Shown here: positions 46,575 through 58,400 of the stretch, piece by piece
Numbering within the stretch: the first letter of the stretch is position 1
How the letters are laid out: the number at the start of each line of letters is the position of its first letter
Source of the DNA: Cyclina sinensis
Lineage: Eukaryota; Mollusca; Bivalvia; Venerida; Veneridae
Direction: 5' to 3'
Assembly: GCA_012932295.1 (NCBI GenBank)
Contig: JAAONU010000014.1
Coordinates: 41,152,770-41,216,769, forward strand
DNA length: 64,000 bases
Program-made: the position numbers and the translations under genes
The notes under the pieces: generated by a model
Seen by the model: only the letters and a program-made list of their open reading frames with translations
What the model was told of the DNA's origin: nothing
Databases searched by the model: none

Positions 46575-48310
46575 CAACTCAGCTGGAATTTGACATTTCC
46601 GGAGCTAGTATACCCAACGATGTTTTGTGTCAGTTACACATTTATCTTACTGTACAAAGCAGCAATGCTCATGAAAAGTGATTCAAGTGATTAAAAGCAT
46701 CCCCATGGCAGTCAAATTCAAGTCTGGAATGTAGAGCACTACCCTACATATATTCTACCTATGTGTAGTTTACGGGAAATTAAACTGCTTTTCTTATTTT
46801 ATTCGAGTACACAAGATATTTCCATGACTTACTGTGGTTTTAAATCAGCTTGTTTTCTGCAAGTGAAGGCTTTAATTCGTACCTCTTTCCTATGTGGGCA
46901 AATTAAAACCAGACAATTCAAAAGAATGTGATGCAAAACAGGTAAAAACAAACATGTGCACATGCTATAAATAGACAGGTAGTGGTATACACAAACAAAC
47001 TTTCCTATTGAAATTTACATAACGTAACATTTTTCTCCGCACAGACATGATATTTATAGATTATATAGAAATATGAAAAGCATATTTCAATACTGAATTT
47101 TTCATTCACTTAAATTTGTAAAAATTAAAGAATTTATCATGCCCAAAATTTACTCACTTAGTGACAATTAAAATCACTAAGTTCAAATTCAGTCCTAAAT
47201 GGAAAAATACATAGGAAAATTTACAATTGGGCTGAAAAAATACGACTGACACAGTGGAAGTTTGCACATGTCAAATTCGGATTAAAGTGTATGCAAGTAT
47301 ATAATAGTTTGTGACATTAATTTATGATTTAACAGACATTCTATATCTACATGTAATTTAGGTGTTTACATTTTTGAATTTAACTTTTTAATCCAGTAGG
47401 TACTATCATTATGTACCAAGTGACTGTACAGTATTTTTTTCTGCATTTGTATGCATGTGTACAAAAATTCTGTATTTTTCTGTGTTGGATGGTTTGGTAC
47501 TTGTATTGTTACATGCATGTTTTTCTCATGAATTTCAATCAGAAGCATGGTATCAGGAGACCTAATGTCTCTTATTTGTGCCCCTGCCCCCACCCCCCAG
47601 GGTATTTTACAGAAGAAAATCTTACCTCAATATATTTAATATCTATCAAAAGCCGAGACAAATAAGGAAATCCATAAAATTAAAATCACATTTAAATGTA
47701 CTCAGCAATCCTGAAACACAACTTTGACATGTGACCTAATTCGTGACTGCAGAGGAAAATTCAATAATCCAACAAGGTCCTATCAGAAACTACCATACGA
47801 ACTTCCATGATATTGTGGATGCTGTTCAAAATGAGTTTGAATTATTTATTTCAAAACTTTTTTATGGGAACAAAACTACATGACGGGTCCTGGTAAATAA
47901 AATTTGATTTTTTTTTTTGGTTTTTGTTAACACAATAACAGCATATATTTAGTGGTTCTATTTAGCACCCACCTTTGGAAAAAATACACACTCCTGGGGG
48001 CACTAATTAGAAGCAATATGGTAACTACTTTTAGCAATCGTTATAATTTAGCTTTAAATTCATATATGATAATATAAATTAAATTTTATTTGAAAAGATT
48101 ATTTAACATTGTTCTGTAAAATACCAGATATATATAGACTTTTCTTGCATATCAGACAGGATTTTCTACGTTTACACCTGGTGCTAGTAAAACCCATGTA
48201 AGATAAGTCGCGTGCTTTTAATGTCACTCCATTATGAATGTAGTTGTAAATTCATATGCTACTCTCAAAATAAAGTGCTGAATAAAAATATTAGTTTTCA
48301 TTATTTTCTT
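46575..48310. other. non-coding, nothing recognised
   Basis: AT-rich sequence with no supported exon or bounded repeat. Open frames at 46.5 kb and 47.4 kb lack protein-like composition. Confidence 0.4.
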
Positions 48311-48313
48311 CAG

Positions 48314-48487
48314 AATTTTGATGCAAGTGTGATAGGCAAGAAAAAGAATCAAACACTGGTTGCAAGTAAAGACGGGAATACCTGGCTCTCAGATATCTGT
48401 TTAGTGGTAACTCAGCAGAGCCTTCTTACCATCTTAAACAGTTACCCTCTGGCTGGATATTCCTGTCTGTACCGGCAACGAGTGTAA
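48314..48487 (+). other. exon-like open segment, unrecognised
   Basis: A good acceptor (pyrimidine tract then cttcag) precedes an open frame of 57 codons, beginning NFDASVIGKKKNQTLV and ending in a TAA stop after YRQRV. Composition and context look like a terminal coding exon. It lies 5.7 kb after the PARP-like stop codon, and no upstream partner exon was found. I do not recognise the protein. It could be the last exon of an alternative transcript, part of a nested gene, or chance. Confidence 0.3.
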
Positions 48488-48509
48488 GATTCTTATTGTA
48501 CACAACAAA

Positions 48510-49530
48510 TTTGGAGAGAGAGAGAGAGAGATTCAAATGGGTGACATAGTCCATGTTATTAAATGTACAATGAATTCTTTTCTTTTTATATATTTGCAAA
48601 CAAGATTGTGATATCTAACCTACCTATCATATTTGCGCAGGAAACTTGACTTTTCTGTATGCTTTTAAAACTTGATTGGGTGTAGTTGTTCACTTTGTAG
48701 ACACAAAGTTGAAATATAATGAATGTGTCTGATGTGTTAAAAGGTTACAAATGTCATGTATATCATTTCAACTGTTATATTTTTTTGTAGAAGGGTGCTG
48801 AATATTGTTCTGTCTACTGATTAAACATTGTATACATTTGTCCAAGAAATTGTGCTTAGTGTTTATGCCTGTACTGAATGCTGAAAAATTAGGATATGGG
48901 GACTGAAATAAACTTCTAGGATTATTATGTATTGCCTGGTATTGAAATGTTTTTAAAAATGAAAGATTCTCCATATGTAATTTTGTTCTAGTGTATTGAA
49001 GTGTACTATATACTGTTATAATGACTATTTACATGTATATAAACCAATGAGAGAGACAGAGAGAGTGAGAGGGAGTGCAATTCAAATGGGTGACAATGCA
49101 TAACAAATTCTATAGTCCTTGTTAGAAATTTGCAGTTGCCAACAAGACATTGGGAAATCTTGCGTATGTTTTAACCAGTATTGTAGTGTTAAAGGGAAGC
49201 ATTCCTCTTGTGTAATTTTGTTGTAGTGTAGTATATAATGTAACAGTAACTATTTATAGAGACCAATGAAATCCTACTATCTGTGATATAGTCAGAACAT
49301 GACTCTAACTTACCTTGAGAAAACACGTGTTGCCTGAATAATGTGCCTGAAAATCATTCAATACAGTATAATTTTGTTAAATGTCTGTTATGAAAAAACA
49401 TACATGCACCAGGGAACTGTATTTTTTAAATCTCTGCTATGAAAAAAAGTTGAAAGCACCAGGGAAGTGTAGTTTTGTTAATTCTCTGTCATAAAAAGCA
49501 TATGTCCATGCACCAGGGAAGTGTTCACAG
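48510..49530 (+). repeat. ~540-bp tandem duplication plus 57-bp triplicate
   Basis: A (GA)n tract plus 'attcaaatgggtgaca' occurs at about 48,513 and again at about 49,050, with later similarity ('gtaattttgttctagtgta' / 'gtaattttgttgtagtgta'). From 49,405, the phrase 'gcaccagggaa' with a following 'ctct..tatgaaaaa' repeats three times at about 57-base spacing. Confidence 0.7.
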
Positions 49531-51138
49531 ACTTAAGGGGAGGGTGACGTTTGTGTGTTTTTTAAATGTGCAACCTGTAAATTATTGTGTTCTCACAGAA
49601 AGATTGATGTGATACAAACTGAAATTGACAGAACTTCAGTAACCACATGAAAAATTGCAAATGAATCAAATGACACACATCTTTCTATTTACATATCACA
49701 ATCTGTACATGTAAAATTACATGTATAATATGCAAGCTGAAATTGTTCTATGACTGTGTGAATGGTTAATGATACAAAGCATCCAGAGGTAGTATGCTAA
49801 GTCATTAAGTCTTCATTCGACTTGATGATCATGTTTGTGAGCATATTATCTTGGCCAGGGTTGATGACCAGTCAAATCCCTGCAGGTACCTTAGAATTAT
49901 GGCCCTTGAATTATTTAAGATTGGCTAAGTTAGTCTAGTCTGATCTCTAAGTGGGAAACTTTGTATCCTATCTTCACCAAACTTTGTAATAATATTAATG
50001 TGCATAATGCTGTAGTAATGTTCAATAACCAGCCTTTTCAGTCCTCTAATTCAGAGTTTGCATCTTATCCTCACCAAACTTGCTGATAGTGGTTGTGTTT
50101 TTTCATGCAGGATTAAATATATTTAAACTAAAACAAATTGTACACTTGCTTCCAATCACAATCTGATGCCATAACCATAGGAGAGCATACTTTGCTCAAG
50201 ATAGAGTTTTTGTTTCTGTTAACTTTATATGAAAGAATAAAATAGCAACTAATTTCAGAATGTTTCTTCTTAATAAATCCCAGACACCCAGGTGATGACC
50301 TTGTTTCTGCTCTTGTACAAGTTACACTCCTACACAGGATCCCTCAGCAGTACTGTACAAGCAGCAGCTATCTCACTCTTGAAATGAGAGGTGTTACATT
50401 TATGTTATAACTGTTTATCCATTAGTTAGCAGCTTCAGTTCTTCAAAGTGGAGGTATTTTTTTCTCTTTCACAAGGAAATAAACATAACACTTAACATTT
50501 TGGCCAAAGAAGACCAATTATCTGGCTTAATCCATTACTCAGAAGGAAGACTAAAGGCTTTCATTGCAACTTATAAATATTGAGAGAGACTTGTGAAAAC
50601 TGAAGAAACTACATTGTCCCATCTACCTAGCTACATTGTCGCATACACCCAAGATCTACCAAAGTTAAGCAAAACCTGGAACTCTAATTAGAAAAAGAAA
50701 CACTTTTTTCATAACAAAAGTCTATCATTTCTTTATTTAGAACTACTTAGAAAACATGTTTAACAAAGAATGTTTCCATTAGAAGTAAGAGTCCTATTCT
50801 TGTCACTTCCATTATGTAATCATTCGATGTTTCATTTTTGTTTTTAGATATTATTACTTGGTGATTTATTAGCGATGTGGAGTCCATGACCATAAAACAT
50901 CCTTGTACTTCTTAGGTTCTGAAACAGATAAAAGAAAATTTTTTCTTTAACGTTTATATTATTTTCTAACAATAAATTCAACTACATGTACTTTTCAGGT
51001 CTGAATACCACATTAGAAAATTCTCAGATTTTGATCCTTGACTGAGACATCTAGTACATATATTCCAATAAATAGGAACACAGAATAAACTCCAAGGAAA
51101 TCTTGCTTTCCTTGTCAAAAATTGGTTCTAAAACATGC

Positions 51139-52030
51139 ATTAACAAGAAATGTGTCACAGACACGAATGCCCCCGAAACATTGCAATGGTCATATACCTT
51201 GATCATTTGTGCCAAAAATTTTTGCAGTCTGTGAACTGAACAAAGTGCCAATACATCCAGGGGAAAGACTTTTATATGTCCTTTACCTATCTGCATGACT
51301 GACAAAATTAATCAATTTCCAAAACTGATGTGTTTCAAAAGATACTGATCTAGTGTTTTGTAACCATAGGTCACAATATGTCTTTTACAGAAAAAAGTGT
51401 TTCAAAATAGTTTCTAAACTATTAACTATTTATGCTCAAGTTGAACATCATAGGCAAAAATATAATTCTATTACAAAATTCTAGGTGCTCCCCACAGAAG
51501 CAAAATTAAGTAATATTAAACAAAAGGGAATAACTCCACTAAAAGTAATCGAATCGCAAAAGCCCGAGTACATGTGCTGCAACACTTGATAATGATTGAT
51601 CTATGAAAGATTGGTGAAAACTGAATGAGAAATGTAGGAGTTGTGCACAAAAGAAATATTAAGAAAATTTAACAAAGGGCAATAACTATGCCAAAAATAA
51701 TCCAATTGCAAAAGCCTGAAAATGTGCTCTGTGGCTTTTGATAACCATCATTCTTTGAAAGTCTGGTGAACATCATATGTGAGTTGTAGGAGAAGTTGTG
51801 CACAGAAGCGATATTAAGTAAAATTTAACAAACGGGCTATAACTATGCTAAAAATAATCGAATCGCAAAAGCCAGAGTAAAAGGGCTGATGGCACTTGAT
51901 AATGATCATTCTGTTAAAGTTTGGTGAAAATCAAATGAGCATTTTAGGAGGAGCTGCACACCAAGATGGACAAATGAAAAGACGGAATAAATGATGGACT
52001 GTGCCGCTACTATATGCCACCCATCGGAAG
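51139..52030 (-). repeat. interspersed repeat inserted in the NDUFC2 3' exon
   Basis: The start 'aagaaatgtgtcacagacac' with 'gaatgcccccg' and the end near 'gctactatatgccaccc' frame three to four units of about 155 bases ('aataatcgaatcgcaaaagc', 'cacttgataatgatcattc', 'tttggtgaaaatcaaatgag'). The paralogous block at 11.6 kb lacks it: 'ggttctaaaacat' at 11,617 is followed within about 15 bases by sequence matching 52,035 onward. So it arrived after the block duplicated, at this copy only. Confidence 0.75.
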
Positions 52031-55000
52031 CATAAAAAGATTCCTTGAAATGGGAAAAATACACAGAATAAGAAGGTAAGATTTCACCAAGTTTCTTCTC
52101 TTGCCTTGCATCCAAAGACTTCATTCTTACCAATTAAAATCATACAGATTTGGCTCGAAATCATTTTACATTTTAGAAGTACTATAATTTTGTTCAGTGT
52201 ATTTACAGCATGATTTTTTCAGTGTTTGTGATTGTATGTGGGCACAATTAAGGTCCGAACACTCAAGTGTGCAGTATAGTTACATACCATAGCGTAGTGA
52301 CGTAGTTAACCTAGTGCAAAGGTCAGGGAGCACTTACTGTGCAATAAGTAACAAATCCTACAGTTACAGCAAAGCTTGTTATACATGTATAATGTATAGG
52401 AAATATACACAGTCAAACAACAAAGAAAACATTCATTCACTGTGATATGAATACATGTGTAAGTCTTATAAACAGTACTTGCCGGTATTCCTAAATATTT
52501 TCAAGCTGAACTCATTTGACAAGAATTTCGGATACTAAGTGCCACAATAAGTTTCTTTGAAATATCTAAATTGCTTATAAGGTGACTTCCTGACAAAGAT
52601 AACAATAACCAATTCTGGCTTTTTTACCTTGAGTCAGAAAATCATCAGGATGTCTGTCAATATAATCATCTATAAACAGCTGTCTTCGACTGTTGAAGTT
52701 CTCTCTGTAGATGGCTGCTGCCTTACCTATCAGGTACCCTCCGACCATGTAGCCACTCATTAATGCTACAGATTCTGAAAAGTAATATTAATTTGAATAC
52801 TGGGTCATGCTATGATAGTATTTACATAATAATGACAGTATTACATACACAAGCTTATTAACTGATGATAACTACTTACACAGATGGCTACTAAAGTCAG
52901 TGTTTTCAGCTCAGAAATGCAGTAAGATCAAATGTCATTAAATATGGAGGTGAGAAGATTCAAGAAATGTATCTGCCACATCATTGAAACAATGTTTTAA
53001 CAAATACTTAGAAAAATTTACGATGGATCAAAACATGTAAAATACATTTTCAAAAGCAAAAATTTTCAGTTTTTCATCATATACAGTAGAAATCTACACC
53101 CTTATATTACCTTATGTATGTTAAGGAACACTAAAAAAAAAGCTGTATTCTTCCCATATCAGTTTACCATAGATTATAGTGAATTCTGATAGTTACAACT
53201 TTTGCTTTTCAAAGATATCCAAAACCTATGCAGGTATTAAATCAAGTCAAAGTATTAACTGGCATAAACATTAGAATTAATTATAACAAATTAAGAGAAT
53301 AAAACTTGTGAAAAAAAAAAAAGGAAGTGAAAAAAAAATTGTTAACTTCATATTCTAAAAGATAAAGGATCTCTCTTTCAATTCAAGAGTCAAGCCTCTA
53401 TTGTTGGTTCATGAATTATTACATAAAAATTGTTTTATTTTGGTCTTTTGTATGTCTGATGCAGTTATCTAGATAGGTTGCTGCTGGAAAAAGGGCAACT
53501 GAAAGCTCAAAAACTGCACAAAATGGCATACTTAGGTTTACTTGATTTTGAATCATATTCATTTATTTTTTTAATACTTCTTAAGAAATGTATTCACTCC
53601 TGTTTTGCCTTATAATGCTAGACCTGTGCCTAGTTAATCATAAATTCCACAAGAAATGTGCAAGTGCAGTCCTGTTTAAGGGTACAGCAAGGTGCAAATG
53701 AAATGGGCAGAGTAGCACAATAAAAGAGATATGGATCAACTGTAACATGCTGAACTAGTAATCCTTCGGTCTTCACTTCAATCACTAATACAACTTACTG
53801 TCTTACTGAAGCAACATTACACCAAAGTCCTATAGGTGCTATTCAATGTACACTGAGCATGTAGAACAACCCAGATTGTCTCTAGAATAAGATACTTTCT
53901 GTATCTTTAAGTATCCCTCAAAAGCTTACATAACTTCTCAGGGGGCATAGGTCATATCATAAACATGTACCAATGATAAATAAACATATGAACCCTGCTA
54001 TTTTGTTTAAGCTGCAGCAGTGTGGACACTTGCTGAGATAGTTAAAAACACAAAATTAGCTCAGTTTTTTATTTCCTAAGATTGGGTCAAATTAGATTTT
54101 GACTAGGAGTATTTCACCTACTTGCAAGTTAACTGCACCCAACCATCTCATCAGTTAAATACATGATGAAATAATTAAACAACCGCGAGTAACAAATGGA
54201 AAGCATCTTAAATGACAATTTTTATAACTAATTATACAAGCAGCATTACAAAAATAATTAACTTCCTCAACTGGCAAACCTTAGAAAAATGAAGCATACA
54301 ATCTTCCCCTCTTTATTTCTATAAAATCTGAACTCATCTTATGTGTTGAGTCAACTCTCTCAACCAAAACCATCTAACTCCAACCAGAAACTTGAACTAC
54401 CTAATTCCACAGTCCTGCACCCAATGTGTTACACACAGTCATAATATTGAATTGGAAATCGATTGTTGGGTTATGCAGTAGATGTAGATGTCACATGAAC
54501 TCCTTCTTTACCCAAATAACTATACTCTGGAATGGTCTCACCTACTTTGTACAGTCCAGCCCCAGCCTATTTGCTGAGCAGCTGGCAAATGTAACCACAA
54601 TATATAGCTTCCCCTACTGTTTTTAAACTAGCACATATGTAGAAACACTTTTACTGTTTGCACATAAGTAGTATCAATATTTCGACTGCAAGACCGACCC
54701 ATTTACAAACTGATATTACATAGATGTCGGCGACCATCGTCTATATAATAAAAAGCCCTGGAGCACAATTTGTTGGGCTAGCACATAAGGAGATCTCGCA
54801 TTTTTTAACTCTGACCTTACTAGCACCTTATAATCATTACTGAACATTACGATGGTTGGAAGTTTCTAGTAGATGTAGATGAACAATTATGAATAAAAGA
54901 CTGGTTACTAGTAGATACAGATGAACAGATATGATTAGAGACTGGTTAATATATGGGTGTATCGCTTAACTTGAGATGTGTGGAGTCCATGTTATATCAC

Positions 55001-55297
55001 AATAGCCAGGTTCTTCCTGAAAGATAACCTTTAAAATGTCCATCCATTGTATACAAATGTGTTAATCTTTCAAATAGTTAATTCAATCAATCAGCGTTTT
55101 GGCAGTCATGTATCTATCCGGATACTATACAACTTTATGAATATTTGCTTACTTTTCCTGGCCAGGGGTCGAACAAGAGACGCTTGGTAGACTTTACATA
55201 ACGCTAGGCCAAGAGATATGCCTACAACTTCATAGAAATCAGGAAGTTTAGCATCGTAGTTATAATCTTCCCATGGTGTTACTTTATTGTCATCCAT
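51906..55297 (-). CDS. NDUFC2: NADH dehydrogenase (complex I) subunit C2-like
   Basis: An accessory subunit of respiratory complex I in the inner mitochondrial membrane. Three minus-strand exons are 55297-55153 (ATG), 52774-52628 and 52099-51906 (stop), with GT-AG introns in matching phase (1,1), 161 codons in all. Exon 1 encodes an acidic start and a first hydrophobic stretch (VVGISLGLALC) with a basic RPLARK end. Exon 2 begins KSVALMSGYMVGGYLIGKAAA and contains DYIDRHPDDF, matching the family's diagnostic 'Y..LHPEDF'. Exon 3 begins EKKLGEIL, corresponding to the KK.YGEIF tail of vertebrate NDUFC2. Vertebrate proteins end about a dozen residues later. Here the frame runs on about 60 residues, of which about the last 40 come from an inserted repeat. 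The gene is head-to-head with PRMT9. Confidence 0.75.
53730..53990 (+). repeat. SINE in NDUFC2 intron, paralogous to 12,870
   Basis: The head is 'gatatggatcaactgtaaca', the tail 'ccaatgataaataaac'. It aligns along its length with the element at 12,870-13,150 and occupies the equivalent position in the duplicated block. Confidence 0.65.
54672..54783 (+). repeat. twin short repeat (left), NDUFC2 intron 1
   Basis: 'tcaatatttcgactgcaaga' through 'gatgtcggcgaccatcgtct' to 'gcacaatttgttgggcta'. Nearly identical to 55,799-55,927 except for an 18-base segment missing here after 'gatgtcgg'. Confidence 0.85.
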
Positions 55298-55447
55298 ATC
55301 GGTGACCTTCGGGAAATGTAATTATCATGATATGGAACTTTTACATGTTCACCGCCTGAGAGGCCAAGGCAAGAATGAAATGATTGTTGTTACGTTACAT
55401 GTTTTACTCTTGCTGAAAATGTCAGCGTTTGGTAGAACTTAAATAAA
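55298..55447. promoter_or_regulatory. bidirectional promoter region, NDUFC2 / PRMT9
   Basis: Only 150 bases separate the two divergent start codons. The interval must hold both 5' UTRs and core promoters unless there are upstream non-coding exons. No strong TATA box is positioned for either gene. It is flanked on both sides, in the first introns of the two genes, by copies of one short repeat. Confidence 0.65.
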
Positions 55448-58400
55448 ATGTCAAATGTTGAGAAGATCGCGCATATATCTTTGCTTAACGCAAGAAATTG
55501 TTTAGAGGCCCGGAATTATGGCAGGGCCTTTGCTAATTTTCTGCTCTTCCTGAAACTGAAATCAGAAAACTCTGCAGATGTTTACACAGAGTTTGCTCTG
55601 GCTACAAGAGAATGGTGTGGACAACTGGAAGGACAGAACAGACTGGATGATCTATTCAAATGTTATGACCAAGCCTGTGAAATGTTCCCAGATCATGACG
55701 TAGTCCTGAATAATATTGGTGCACAATTATTTAGGTAGGTTTTACACTTATTTTTCAAGGTTATTGAAATTACCCTCAAGTCACATCTCCAGATGATAGT
55801 CTCAATATTTCGACTGCAAGACCGACCGATTTACAAACTGATATTACATAGATGTCGGCCTTTACGTCGCGAAGGGCGACCATCGTCTATATAATAAAGA
55901 GCCCTGGTGCACAATTTGTTGGGCTACTCCAGATGACAGTCAATCAGTATTTTAACTAGTACAAACTGGCAGCTGGGTGTGTCAAACTTGTTTTGCACGA
56001 TGCTTATTTCTAGGTAATACCAAGCTAATTTTCTGTTGGCAATAACTCCACACAAGTCAAACATTCAAAGAACAAAAATAACGGTAGTCTCAATTATGCG
56101 ACTTCAGGCAGGATGTTGATATCGACCATTCGAAAAATAGCACGTTATTCAACGTTTTGAGTACAATTCTTTGGACTAAAATAATGGAGAAATGTTGAAA
56201 CACAATTGTTTTGCTACATTTACACAAAAAATTACCAGTTTTTAAAATCTAATTAATAAAACTTGATAAAAAATACATGGATTGAAAGAGGAATCAGCTT
56301 AATATCATAATATGTCAAAATTTCAGTTTTCTGGTGAGTTAAACCTAGTCGTAATAATTCCAACATTAAAACAATCAAGCACTAAGTTAACCAGAAAAGG
56401 CTTGTATTCTTACAGTATGTATGAAAAAGGACCAAGTTATTTAAAAAGTTAAAGGCACAGGTATAGATAGTTCTAGGATAGTCGATTAAGCAAGAGCTGA
56501 TTATCATCAAGTTGTTGAGTTTGAAGTTTTTGTTTCCAGACTCGGTTATATAGAAGAAGCTGCAGCATACATAAGAAAGTCGTTGTTGGTCAACCCAAAT
56601 TATCTTGCTGCAAGGGACAACTTGGAAAATGTTTGTAGTCACCTGGTTGAAAGATGGCACTTTGCTATGTTGAATGACAAAAGACGTAATATTGCATTCA
56701 AGTTTGCAATTGACAAAGCGATAAAGTCAGGCTACAACTCTGTGTTGGATATAGGAACAGGAACTGGTATCTTAAGGTGACCATAGATATTTGTGTCATT
56801 CTCTATTCTCACAAATGAAAAAAATCAAGACTGTTGACATATCAGTTTGTGCAACTGAAGATAGAATGAAGACAATAGAAGTTAAATTGTTTGAAATGTT
56901 TGTATTCTTGCCTGTCATAACAAAATTAATGTCTGACTTTCTTTTCCTTTCAAACAAAATGCCAGACAGTTAAAACAAACTGACCTGTTTTGCATAAAAT
57001 ATTATCACAGTTTCTCTGATTTATACAGATCTGTTTTTTTAGTAAGATGCCATAAACGGAAAAGAAAAATTTGATGATTTATTTGTGAAGCAGGTGAACA
57101 GTAAAGATTTTAGTGTACAATCAATTGAGGGTTCATATTCAAAAGCTTTACCAGTCATAATAAATCCTTTTTAGTTACTGCCTTTCCACCTCTGTAAGAC
57201 AAAACAATGAAGTCATTTGCCTTTTGTTTAATGATTGCAACAATAAACTGTTGAGTATATATTTAGGTAAAAATTTTTATGATAATGACATTGAGGAATG
57301 TTTTTTCAGGTAATATTTCTGTAATCTGAATTTTGCAGCATGATGTGTGAGTTTTCTGGTGCCTTAGAGGTAACAGCTTGTGATGGATCACGTGCAATGG
57401 TAGATGTAGCACGTGACGTCCTGCTGGCAAATGGCATGTACAACAAAATAAATCTTCTTCATAAACATTCCACTGACATCCAAGTGCCGACACACCTACC
57501 TTCTAGGTAAAGAGTTCTGGTTTTTTGGGGCTATTATTTTCTGTTTATATAAAATTTTCTACTACTGTCAGTACTGAGTAGAACTGAAACATTTTTCTCT
57601 GCTGTGAGGAAAGGTAACTCAGTCTCTTTGTGTGCATGTTAGTGACACTGTTATCCACTGATATGAAAATAAAGCTAACACCTGAAGTCAGTCTATAGTT
57701 ACAGGTACTTGTTGCTTAATGGTGGTTACTTCTCACATTTCAGAACATGTTATTATTATAAGAAACTTCTATGTATTGTTCTTTTTGTTTGTGTTTACAG
57801 AGTGAAATTAGTTGTCACAGAAACCTTCGATGCAGGATTGTTTGGGGAGCATATTGTATCCACACTGATTCATGCCTGGAAAAATCTCATATCAACTTCC
57901 CCAGTAAGTAAAACTTGCCCTCTTTATAACAACATAATCTACCATAAACCTTGTTTTAGCTATATATTTTCTTCAAAGAATATTTTGATATGTACGTTAT
58001 GATATAAGATTCATGATGACAGAAGTCTAGCTATCTTTCAGCTGTTGTTAGTTTTTATATGTTAAAGTACATTCATGTACAATATTTATAAATAACCAGT
58101 AGCCTGAAGATAATAAAATTTGAGTAGAGCAAGAATGACATTGGTTATTTCAGTGGCAGACAAGCTGTCTGATTTTTTTTTATTTTTATATAAATGTGTT
58201 TATCCAATTATTCTCCGTTATTATTATTAATTGAACAGAAGTTTAATTTTTGCCTTAAGATTGTGCTCAAATTAATTGTCTTTTTAAATCAGTCTATCAT
58301 GTTTTCTTATTTGCCAGATGGGAACAGTTATTCCATGTGGGGCCACCATGTATGTATGTGGCATTGAATGTGAAACAATTAGGACTCAGAGCAGGTATGC

